Assembly: GCA_903910385.1 (NCBI GenBank)
Contig: CAIVZM010000016.1
Span: forward strand, 53,259 to 117,258
Length of the DNA: 64,000 nt
Direction: 5' to 3'
DNA from: an uncultured Armatimonadota bacterium
GTDB taxonomy: Bacteria; Armatimonadota; Armatimonadia; Armatimonadales; Armatimonadaceae
Positions 46,042 through 53,924 of this stretch are shown here, piece after piece. The translations under genes were made by a program, and so were the position numbers. Positions within the stretch are counted from its first letter, which is position 1; each line of letters starts with the position of its first letter. The notes under the pieces are model-generated. The model saw only the letters and a list, made by a program, of their open reading frames with translations. It was not told the DNA's origin and made no database searches.

Positions 46042-46210
46042 GAACCGGTTTCTGAATGATGTGGAAAAGAGGAAAGTATTCCGCCTCACGATCCCATCCC
46101 CCTACTGCCAGTAAAACTGTAGGGTAACGTCAGAACCGGTGCAAAGTGATGCAATGAAGATATGCGATTTATCCATGAGTAAATTCACCTGAATACAGTA
46201 TACTGGGACA

Positions 46211-46621
46211 ATGGAAACTGGCTCTCAGGAACGTGATTTACACGAAGATTTCGTCACATATTCCCCTGATAGGACTGACTTTCAAATTGAGGACTGCGCC
46301 ACACTGGAAATGACTTTCACCGGTGAAATCTGGTTCTGGAAGGGACCTTCCCCCTTCTGGTTTGTGACAGTCCCTTGTGCGCAGTGTCATGCATTGAAGG
46401 AGGTTTCCGGGCTAGTCACTTACGGATGGGGTATGATCCCGGTGATAGCGCAGATCGGCGAGACATCATGGGAGACATCTCTGTGGCCCAAAGATGGAGC
46501 GTATATCGTTCCAATCAAAACCATTATCCAGCGATCTGAAACGCTTAACATCGGCGATTCGGTGACGATACGATTGCGAGTCGCTCCGCGCCAATCCCCA
46601 AGAGCATTCAAGGATTGTTAA
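46211..46621 (+). CDS. DUF1905 protein
   Basis: 136 residues. FTGEIWFWKGPSPFWFVTVP at about residues 36-55 and TSLWPKDGAYIVPIKTIIQR further on match DUF1905 (PF08922), a small beta-barrel often found alone or with a YdeI-like OmdA domain. Here it is alone, with a 30-residue acidic N-terminal extension. Function unknown, probably cytoplasmic. Confidence 0.82.
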   Translation: METGSQERDLHEDFVTYSPDRTDFQIEDCATLEMTFTGEIWFWKGPSPFWFVTVPCAQCHALKEVSGLVTYGWGMIPVIAQIGETSWETSLWPKDGAYIVPIKTIIQRSETLNIGDSVTIRLRVAPRQSPRAFKDC

Positions 46622-46766
46622 AACGATAGGCTTCCCCCGATAGTATGCTCATCCGATAGAGAAAACGGGTTACTTCAGAACTCGATTGGTCGCCATAAAG
46701 GGAATTTCCGACGGGATTGTCGAATAGTGAGGGAATCTTCTCTGCCAGTCAGGAAACCTAGCTCTC

Positions 46767-47855
46767 ATGAAACTCAACCGCCGCCGTCTTCTCGTGGCAG
46801 GAGCCTCTATCGGGCTTGCCAAACCGTCCCGCTCATTCGCTGTCCCGACCATTTATGCGCCTTCGGATCTTAAGCCGGTTGTAATCGCTTCGGGCAACGG
46901 CAACCAGTTCAAAAATGGCGGAACAGTTACCTGTGTCGAAAAGGCGTTTTCTCTGATGACCGGACAAACCGATATTCTGGACGCTCTGATAGCTGGGGTC
47001 AACATCGTCGAACTTGATCCCGCCGAAACCAGCGTCGGGTACGGGGGTATGCCCAATGCCGACGGTATCGTCCAGTTGGATTCCTGTTGTATGCATGGCG
47101 CTAAGAAACGGGCAGGAGGGGTCGCCTGTCTTGAAGGCGTGCGTACTCCATCGCTGGTGGCGAAAGCGGTCATGGATCAGACGGATCATCATTTGATTGT
47201 CGGTAAGGATGCCCAGAAGTTTGCCAGAACCATAGGCATGACAATTGAGGACGACCTGAATACCCCACATTCCCGCCAGATGTATCTGGAATGGAAGCGA
47301 CGAGCCGACCCCGAACACTACCTCGATCCTGCCAAACGCGCCCAAGCGGGCATGGCAGCCACCCTCCAAATGGCGCAGGAGCGCCTGATCGATCCGCACC
47401 ATATGTACGGGACGATCAACTGTAACGGCGTCAATGCAAAGGGCGAAATCGCCGGGGTGACCACCACCAGCGGATTGGCGTTTAAGATTCCCGGCCGCGT
47501 CGGCGACTCCCCTATTCTGGGTGCAGGACTGTATGTGGACGGCGCAGTCGGCGCGGCGGGTTCTACGGGTCGCGGCGAAGCGAATCTGTACAATCTGTCT
47601 TCGTTTTTGATTGTCGAGAATCTGCGTCGGGGTATGCGCCCAAAGGATGCCGGCATGGAGGCGCTCAAGCGGATTCGCGCCAACACGATCGAGAAGCGTC
47701 TTCTGGACAAGAACGGGAATCCGTCCTTCAGTCTGCAGTTTTATATCGTCAATGCGAAAGGCGAACATGCCGGTGTCTCGATGTACGGTAATCCACAGTA
47801 CGCAGTTTGCACTGAAAAAGGATCGACTTTTGCCACCTGTGACAACCTCCTATAA
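46767..47855 (+). CDS. Glycosylasparaginase/isoaspartyl peptidase (Ntn hydrolase) with Tat-like signal
   Basis: 362 residues. N-terminus KLNRRRLLVAGASIG is a twin-arginine-type signal. The family core is clear: LDALIAGVNIVELDPAETSV, VGYGGMPNADGIVQLD, and the self-cleavage site with nucleophile Thr in MYGTINCNGV, followed by the oxyanion/substrate loop GRVGDSPILGAGLYVD. Relatives have H-D-T-I-G; here the sequence is Y-G-T-I-N. Removes N-acetylglucosamine-linked Asn or isoaspartyl residues. Probably acts outside the cytoplasm after proenzyme cleavage. Confidence 0.9.
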   Translation: MKLNRRRLLVAGASIGLAKPSRSFAVPTIYAPSDLKPVVIASGNGNQFKNGGTVTCVEKAFSLMTGQTDILDALIAGVNIVELDPAETSVGYGGMPNADGIVQLDSCCMHGAKKRAGGVACLEGVRTPSLVAKAVMDQTDHHLIVGKDAQKFARTIGMTIEDDLNTPHSRQMYLEWKRRADPEHYLDPAKRAQAGMAATLQMAQERLIDPHHMYGTINCNGVNAKGEIAGVTTTSGLAFKIPGRVGDSPILGAGLYVDGAVGAAGSTGRGEANLYNLSSFLIVENLRRGMRPKDAGMEALKRIRANTIEKRLLDKNGNPSFSLQFYIVNAKGEHAGVSMYGNPQYAVCTEKGSTFATCDNLL

Positions 47856-47890
47856 TCCATTGAACCTTTCCCCTCGCCTGATAATTCCAA

Positions 47891-47916
47891 CCCCTGTGAT
47901 AATGCTGTCGCAGGGG
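47891..47916 (+). terminator. Possible hairpin terminator
   Basis: 9-bp stem with one T-G pair (47891-47899 with 47908-47916), 8-nt loop, about 35 nt after the glycosylasparaginase stop. The T-run is poor. Confidence 0.4.
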
Positions 47917-47940
47917 ATTGTGATATCAAAAGGAAACACC

Positions 47941-48063
47941 GTGACAACGGGAAGGCGTAGCAGAAGACTAAATTCAAACAGGAGAGAGATTTCTCAGGTT
48001 CGTTCCCCTGACACCCGTGGTCGCCACTCTGCCGACGACAAATCCAGAATCATAGAAAATTGA
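47941..48063 (+). CDS. Possible 40-codon basic ORF before the pilin-like gene
   Basis: GTG 47941 has AAAAGGA 6 nt upstream. The peptide is basic (TTGRRSRRLNSNRREISQVR) and ends at TGA 48061-48063, 66 nt before the pilin-like start. The ribosome site is the main support; composition is unlike a folded protein. May be a leader peptide or chance. Confidence 0.25.
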   Translation: MTTGRRSRRLNSNRREISQVRSPDTRGRHSADDKSRIIEN

Positions 48064-48129
48064 GCTCAGGGGATGTTGTTTAATATTGAGTTAATATTAG
48101 TTGACTATAATGATGTCGGAGGATTAACT

Positions 48130-49065
48130 ATGAAGTCATCGACATTGCAAAATTCGGGCATCTTATCACGTGAACGCATAGCGTTTACCTTAATTGAATT
48201 GCTCGTAGTTATCGCTATTATCGCCATACTTGCTGCGATTTTATTCCCGGTATTTGCTCAGGCTCGTGAAAAGGCGCGTCAGTCTTCCTGCTTGTCAAAC
48301 ACGAAGCAGATCGGCCTTGCCGCCATGATGTATGTGCAGGATTACGATGAATACCTTCCTGAAACAGGTTGGGTTGGCCCGTGCAGCAGTCCGACGCCTG
48401 ATGCCAATGGTTACTTTGCGGTGGGCGACATCTATTTCAGCGGCGTCTTCTCCTTTCCAATGGCTTCCGCGCCTTACATCAAGAGCTGGCAGATTTTCAC
48501 TTGCCCCAGCGACCCCGACAAGGGCGGCTTCAACAAGGGCGGTTCCCAGTGCTATGAAACCCAACTCCTGGCGGTCAATATGCCCAATTCCTTTGTGGGT
48601 ATGAAAGACAAGCCCGATGCCATGCTGAAGTCTTTTCCTCTGTCCTATGCGGGGAACTATTACCTCAGCACAACCTACGATAAAGGCTTCAATCGCGCCG
48701 CATATACTGGCCCGACCAAAATGCACAATCTGGCGTCCATTAACTTCCCGGCAAGCACTTTCTATGTCACCGACGTCGGTTCGCAGAACTATGGCGGCGT
48801 GACGGGAACGTTCGCAGGCTGGTATGTCGCGCCGGGATATGGAAACAACGCTGCGGGTACCGGACGATGGCCCAAAGGAAAACGCCATGCAGGAGGACGT
48901 AACTGGACTTTCGCCGATGGTCACGCCAAATGGTTCAAAGACCCCAACTTCCTCAACGCGAACGGTTCCGCCAAGGCACAGCAGGTCATTATGAATGAAT
49001 ATCAGGCGATGGGAATTTACACCTACCCGGAAACCACCGGACCGGACTACAATAACCCTCACTGA
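48130..49065 (+). CDS. Type-IV-pilin-like protein, DUF1559, H-X9-DG type
   Basis: 311 residues from ATG 48130 (GGAGGA 7 nt upstream; a longer frame to 48073 is not coding). Leader [20 protein letters not shown] with Ala before the Phe, [18 protein letters not shown]1559 body and C-terminal [12 protein letters not shown] (H-X9-DG). Unlike the other two in this window it has no small membrane protein behind it; a strong terminator follows within 50 nt. Likely a pseudopilin exported by a type II secretion/pilus assembly system encoded elsewhere. Confidence 0.92.
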   Translation: MKSSTLQNSGILSRERIAFTLIELLVVIAIIAILAAILFPVFAQAREKARQSSCLSNTKQIGLAAMMYVQDYDEYLPETGWVGPCSSPTPDANGYFAVGDIYFSGVFSFPMASAPYIKSWQIFTCPSDPDKGGFNKGGSQCYETQLLAVNMPNSFVGMKDKPDAMLKSFPLSYAGNYYLSTTYDKGFNRAAYTGPTKMHNLASINFPASTFYVTDVGSQNYGGVTGTFAGWYVAPGYGNNAAGTGRWPKGKRHAGGRNWTFADGHAKWFKDPNFLNANGSAKAQQVIMNEYQAMGIYTYPETTGPDYNNPH

Positions 49066-49111
49066 ATATAGAAAACGCATCCATCAGGGACGCAATGTGA
49101 ACTCATGAATC

Positions 49112-49141
49112 TCGCGGCGAAAGATTTTTCTTTCGCCGCGA
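49112..49141 (+). terminator. Intrinsic terminator after the second pilin-like gene
   Basis: Perfect 12-bp GC-rich stem (49112-49123 and 49130-49141) with a 6-nt T-rich loop; AACATTTTATT follows. Confidence 0.8.
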
Positions 49142-49376
49142 ACATTTTATTCTCAGATCGCTTCTCCCCTTGTCGGCATTTGGTTTATAATTGTCACTGA
49201 AGCAAGTTACTGCACCATCGACAGGCGCTATCGTATCCGAATCTCACACTTTTTGAGTGTCGCTAGATCGCAGGATGAGAGCGTCTACCAAAGACGATGT
49301 CCCAGATATCAATTCCGCACTGCCGCCATTCACTCCGCAACACGCCAGAGAAAAACCAAGGACTAACCCGAATACC

Positions 49377-52043
49377 ATGTTCTTAAGACTTCCAACCTAT
49401 CTTCCGAGACGTAGCAATTCCGCCAGCGGACTCCGATTTGCGCTTGCCGCATCAATTTTCGCCGTCAGCCAGTTCATGATGCTTCCCCAAGCCCAGGCGC
49501 AACAGACACCTGGCCCGACAATCACTGATGGGAAGCTTCTGCCGGAAAAAATCCGGCTTCACAACGGGTGGAATATCACTCCGGTAGGAAGCCATGAAAA
49601 GCTGGAGGATGTTCCCGAGGCATTTGCCCTCTCGCCCGATGGAAAAACGATTGCGGTGACTACCGGAGGTTCCGGCAAGCATACACTCAACCTTGTGGAT
49701 ACCGAAAGCGGAAAGATTCGACAAGTCCTACCGCTGGTTCGCGCGCAAAGTAGTGGGATCGTCTGGTCGCCCGATAGTTCTATGCTCTATGTTGCGGGAG
49801 CAAATAGCGGTCAGATTTTCGTCTTCAAGGTCGAAACGGTTGGACAAAGACGAGCAACCGAGCAAACGGCGCTCGATGTCCCGGAACTGGCGATTACTGG
49901 CTCTCGAACGGTCGCTGCACCGGGTAGCACGGACAAGCAAAAATTCAATGCTCCTGCCTACCTCTGGGGACTTGCCCTTTCGTCGGATAGTAAAACGTTA
50001 TATGTGACCAATCTGTCCAACGACTCCCTGTATGCGCTGGATGCCGCCACCGGGGCTTTGAAAGGCAAAATCACTTTTGCCAGAGAGTCGCGTCCCGGAG
50101 CGTTGCGGCTTTCCCCGGACGGAAAAATTCTCCTGGTCGCCGGTATGGGAGCAAACGCGTTATACATGATCGATTCCGGGAATAATTCCCGACTGAATAC
50201 GGGGACAGCGCGTGTGGAGGACGCCGGCACGGAAGTCAGGACAATCAAAACCGGAAAACTGCCGACATCCCTCGCTTTGACCCGTGATGGCTCCCGGTTG
50301 TTCGTCACCTGCGCTAACTCAGACTCCGTTTCCGTTGTCGATACCCGTAGCGCTCTTGTCATTGAGGAGATTTCCCTTCGGCTGACACCGAAAGCCCCTG
50401 TGGGCGCTTCGCCATCCTCGCTTGCCTTATCGTCCGATGAACAAAGCCTCTATGTTACGTGCGCTGATAACAATGCCGTCGCCGTAATCGATGTCGCGGT
50501 TCCCCTGCAATCTCGTGTACGTGGGTTCATACCCACGGCGCACTATCCCACAGTCGTCGCCGCCCTCCCGGACTCACGCCGTTTACTGATCGGATGCGCT
50601 AAAGGATTTGGATTCGGGCCAAACAACCGCACCGATGGTAAACCGATCAATCCGGTCGCGCCTATGGGCTATCCCTATATCATGAACCTTATGAAGGGGG
50701 TTTTGTCCGTCATCGATCTGCCCGATGAGCGCAAACTTGCCGGGTATACCCGTCAGGTATACGCCAACTCGCCCTATAAGAGTGACTCTCTGCTGGAGCG
50801 TCCTCTCCGCTCTCCACGTCCCGGCTCCAATCCGGTTCCCTCCCGTATCGGCGATCCATCCCCAATAAAGCATATTCTCTACATCATTAAGGAGAATCGC
50901 ACCTACGATCAGGTTCTGGGAGATATGACAGATGCCCGAGGAAGAAAACAGGGAAACGGCGACCCGTCCCTGTGCCTGTTCAATGAGGAAGTGACTCCTA
51001 ACCATCATGCCCTGGCGCGTGAATATGTCCTGCTCGACAACCTGTATGCCAATGGCGAAGTATCCGTCGATGGTCACCACTGGTCTAATGCCGCTTTTGT
51101 TCCGGACTTTATGGAACGCACCTGGCCGGCGCAATACGGCGGGAAGGGCGCGCCGCCTATTCGTTATGGAGACTTCGGAGACCCGCTCGCCGAGACTCCC
51201 GGTGGACGAATCTGGGATCTCTGCGCCCGTAAAGGTATCCCGTACAGCACGTACTACTACCATGTTGACAAGAATCGCAGTGACGCCTGGTCAGAGGCGC
51301 GAGGACGAGGAGAACGCGACTATATCGCTGCTGATTTATTCATTAACGACCTTCAAAAATGGGAAATTGGCGGGGAGATGCCCGGTTTTGTAGTTATGGC
51401 GCTCTCGGAAGATCACACCGCTGGAACGCGACCGGGCGCATTCACTCCACGCGCCGCCGTCGCTTCGAACGACTTCGCTCTTGGTAAGATTGTCGCCGCC
51501 TGCTCGAAGTCCCGATTCTGGAAAGAAATGGCGATTTTCGTCATCGAGGATGACGCACAGAATGGCCCTGACCATGTGGACGCCCACCGCACTGTGGGAC
51601 TGGCGATCTCTCCCTATACTCGACAGGGTGGAAAGACGGACAGTACTTTCTATACAACAGTTTCGATGTTGCGCACGATGGAACTGATACTTGGACTGCC
51701 TCCCATGAGCCAGTACGATGCCGCAGCGACCCCGATGTATTCCAGCTTTCGCAATCAACCCGACATGACACCCTACACGGTGCGAGCGCCCCGGATCGAT
51801 CTTAACGCAAAGAATACAGCGCAATCGTTTGGCGCAAAACGTTCTCTCGCCTTTGATTTCAGCGCCCCAGACCGTTTGAGCCTCGCCGATGAAAATGACC
51901 TCAACCGCATCCTCTGGCACAGTATCAAGGGCGTCGCTACGCCCTATCCTGCACTGGTGCGCCGCCCGATTTTCACCGGCGCCGGAACTCCCCTTCATTC
52001 CCACGCAAAGCGGTCGCAATCTGGTGACGATGACGATGATTGA
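49377..52043 (+). CDS. Bifunctional YncE-like beta-propeller / phosphoesterase protein
   Basis: 888 residues from ATG 49377; a signal sequence ends at PQAQAQQ (about residue 40). Residues about 60-460 form a YncE-type propeller with repeated S.D...LYVT.....V.V.D blades (for example LSSDEQSLYVTCADNNAVAV). From about 500 a phosphoesterase domain (PF04185, phospholipase C/acid phosphatase type) starts with YIIKENRTYDQVLGD and contains DNLYANGEVSVDGHHW and FVIEDDAQNGPDHVDAHRT, the metal-binding regions. Exported; the propeller may bind substrate or the cell surface. Ends in an acidic DDDDD tail. Confidence 0.92.
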   Translation: MFLRLPTYLPRRSNSASGLRFALAASIFAVSQFMMLPQAQAQQTPGPTITDGKLLPEKIRLHNGWNITPVGSHEKLEDVPEAFALSPDGKTIAVTTGGSGKHTLNLVDTESGKIRQVLPLVRAQSSGIVWSPDSSMLYVAGANSGQIFVFKVETVGQRRATEQTALDVPELAITGSRTVAAPGSTDKQKFNAPAYLWGLALSSDSKTLYVTNLSNDSLYALDAATGALKGKITFARESRPGALRLSPDGKILLVAGMGANALYMIDSGNNSRLNTGTARVEDAGTEVRTIKTGKLPTSLALTRDGSRLFVTCANSDSVSVVDTRSALVIEEISLRLTPKAPVGASPSSLALSSDEQSLYVTCADNNAVAVIDVAVPLQSRVRGFIPTAHYPTVVAALPDSRRLLIGCAKGFGFGPNNRTDGKPINPVAPMGYPYIMNLMKGVLSVIDLPDERKLAGYTRQVYANSPYKSDSLLERPLRSPRPGSNPVPSRIGDPSPIKHILYIIKENRTYDQVLGDMTDARGRKQGNGDPSLCLFNEEVTPNHHALAREYVLLDNLYANGEVSVDGHHWSNAAFVPDFMERTWPAQYGGKGAPPIRYGDFGDPLAETPGGRIWDLCARKGIPYSTYYYHVDKNRSDAWSEARGRGERDYIAADLFINDLQKWEIGGEMPGFVVMALSEDHTAGTRPGAFTPRAAVASNDFALGKIVAACSKSRFWKEMAIFVIEDDAQNGPDHVDAHRTVGLAISPYTRQGGKTDSTFYTTVSMLRTMELILGLPPMSQYDAAATPMYSSFRNQPDMTPYTVRAPRIDLNAKNTAQSFGAKRSLAFDFSAPDRLSLADENDLNRILWHSIKGVATPYPALVRRPIFTGAGTPLHSHAKRSQSGDDDDD

Positions 52044-52090
52044 TCGACCTGCTCTCCCTCACTGGAGTATTATCGACTGATATCTCTGAT

Positions 52091-52135
52091 GGAAATGGGG
52101 GTCTTGGACTGACGTTCAGCAAGACCCCGATTTCC
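52091..52135. terminator. Bidirectional terminator between convergent genes
   Basis: 15-bp stem with one mismatch (52091-52105 and 52121-52135), 15-nt loop; A-rich left and T-rich right parts of the stem itself serve both directions. Confidence 0.75.
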
Positions 52136-52233
52136 ATACCTTAACGACCAGAATACCGGTGTCGACGCAGGAATCACACCTCAGTACGAGCAGAACGCCT
52201 CTCCATCGTCTGAAGACATTTTAGACAGACTAC

Positions 52234-53397
52234 TCAGTACAATAGAGTCTTTCGCAATGAATCCAGCGTCTTCTTTTCCACCCCACACGCGGTAGTCAGA
52301 TAGTTTTCCACACTGCCGTACTTTGTCTCGATATGGCGCAGGGCGTTGGTCAACCAGACAGGATTAACGCCCATCAATGGGCCGAGACGTTCCGGAGAAA
52401 CGCCCAATGCGGCAAGTTGTGGATTGCCGCGCACCTGCTTCATCAATGAGTCATATGCCAAATTGCTCTGAGAATAGTCAGCGACAACCATCTTTTCGGG
52501 AACGCCCAACACGCGCAAGATCAACGCCGTCGCTATGCCCGTCCGGTCTTTCCCGGCGGTACAGTGATAGACCATCGGGAGATTCTTTGTATCAGCGGCA
52601 AGGGTGATGAATGGACCGAAAGCATCCTTTCCATGCTCCTCCGCCATCTGAATATACAGCGCCGACATGGTGGCATCGAGCGCTGCCGGATCGCCTTTGA
52701 GAGCGACCCCAAGCATCTTCATGGCATCGCCGCGACCGGCTCCCGACTCAATCGGAAGACCCGCAATGGAAAGAGTCACTGAGGATGGCAACTTGTCGGG
52801 CGCAGCGGCGCGTTCCGTAACGCCCCGGAAATCGCAAAGCGTCTTGAGTCCGAGTTTTCCCACGGTTGCAAGGTCAGAGTCTGTGAGACCTGCCAGAGCT
52901 TCGGCGCGGTAAAGACGCCCCCAGCGAACCTGCCGTTGATCGACGGTGCGATACCCGCCGATATCCCGAAAGTTCGCCGCGCCCAAAAGCGGCAAGCGAC
53001 GATCCGCCACCACGATACGCTTGCCATCGTTCGCTCCACCACGGAAAGTGATGACGCCGTACCAGCGACCGCTCGCGTTATATCCTTTGATATCCTTTTT
53101 CTTTTTACCCTTGACTGTCGCCAGGACAGGACCGGCATCGCCGGGGAGTTTGAGAGGGTCATCCGTCAGTTGCAGTTCCGCCGAAATATTCTCCGCTGTC
53201 CATTGGAAGACAACATCGCCTTCAGCGTCTCTGCCAAGGGTAGCTTCCTCATCCAACGGCAGTAACCACGCTTTAGGATCGAACGACGGCGCGGCAGGCG
53301 TAGGCGTTTGCCCCCATGCCGCGAACGGCAAAGAGCAAAGGGTGAATACAGTAGATACCGCCGCCCGAATCCGGGCGCATCGGGTCATTGAGCGCAT
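52234..53397 (-). CDS. Exported tyrosine/dual-specificity phosphatase (Y_phosphatase3 type)
   Basis: 387 residues; signal sequence to about residue 29 (FAAWGQ). A beta-rich N-terminal domain to about 135 precedes the phosphatase, which opens with ANFRDIGGYRT and GRLYRAEALAGL and has the P-loop HCTAGKDRTG (C279, R285, C-x5-R with K-D as in phosphatases acting on phosphotyrosine or phosphoinositides). Similar exported enzymes include pathogen lipid/tyrosine phosphatases. ATG 53397 has GGAGG 9 nt upstream. Confidence 0.92.
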   Translation of the reverse strand: MRSMTRCARIRAAVSTVFTLCSLPFAAWGQTPTPAAPSFDPKAWLLPLDEEATLGRDAEGDVVFQWTAENISAELQLTDDPLKLPGDAGPVLATVKGKKKKDIKGYNASGRWYGVITFRGGANDGKRIVVADRRLPLLGAANFRDIGGYRTVDQRQVRWGRLYRAEALAGLTDSDLATVGKLGLKTLCDFRGVTERAAAPDKLPSSVTLSIAGLPIESGAGRGDAMKMLGVALKGDPAALDATMSALYIQMAEEHGKDAFGPFITLAADTKNLPMVYHCTAGKDRTGIATALILRVLGVPEKMVVADYSQSNLAYDSLMKQVRGNPQLAALGVSPERLGPLMGVNPVWLTNALRHIETKYGSVENYLTTACGVEKKTLDSLRKTLLY

Positions 53398-53487
53398 CAG
53401 GGAAATCCTCCACTCCTATTCTATCAATGCCTGCCCGTCAGAATATTAACGCAAGATTAAGCCTGCTTCTCCTATTAACCAAAACGT

Positions 53488-53830
53488 ATGGCGCCTTTCT
53501 CCATTTTTGATGAGCCAGGCGAGATACTATCCCTTGATATGAACACTTCCCCTGATGGGGCGAACGGGAATTCCCTGTTAAACAATTCACTTTGCGGTTA
53601 TTTACTACCGAAAAATTCACGATTTACTTGCCCTACCAAAACTCCTCTCCATCTGGTTTGGACTCTCTACTCAGGAGACGCGCCGGAACAGTTCCGCTAC
53701 CGTATCTCTGGGCGAGAAGCCCTTTCGATGGAACTGTTTTGCGGGGGTAAACCCCAAAAATAAACCTTTTGTCATCGGGACGGTAGCGGGAAAAGAGATT
53801 ACTTTGATCGTCGGCGATACGGCGCGATAA
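53488..53830 (+). pseudogene. Small gene broken by a one-base frameshift
   Basis: From ATG 53488 the frame runs through TLYSGDAPEQFRYRISGREA, then LSMELF, and hits the run TTTT at 53737-53740. Dropping one T there continues as AGVNPKNKPFVIGTVAGKEI to TAA 53828-53830, giving about 113 residues in all. In the uncorrected frame it ends after 91. The corrected protein is smooth across the join. Homopolymer sequencing error, slippage and true decay are all possible. No family recognised; the first 30 residues are less convincing. Confidence 0.5.
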
Positions 53831-53924
53831 TCGACTTCGCGCGGATTGCGCCGACTTTACAATTCGATGAAGCCTCTCTATAATGTAACGATAATCAGGG
53901 AACGGAATCAAGGAATCGTTCAGT

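Noticed and set aside
46833..47768. 311-codon antisense frame over the glycosylasparaginase gene
   Set aside because: Shadow of a clearly recognised gene; no domain and composition (His/Arg-rich) typical of antisense frames.
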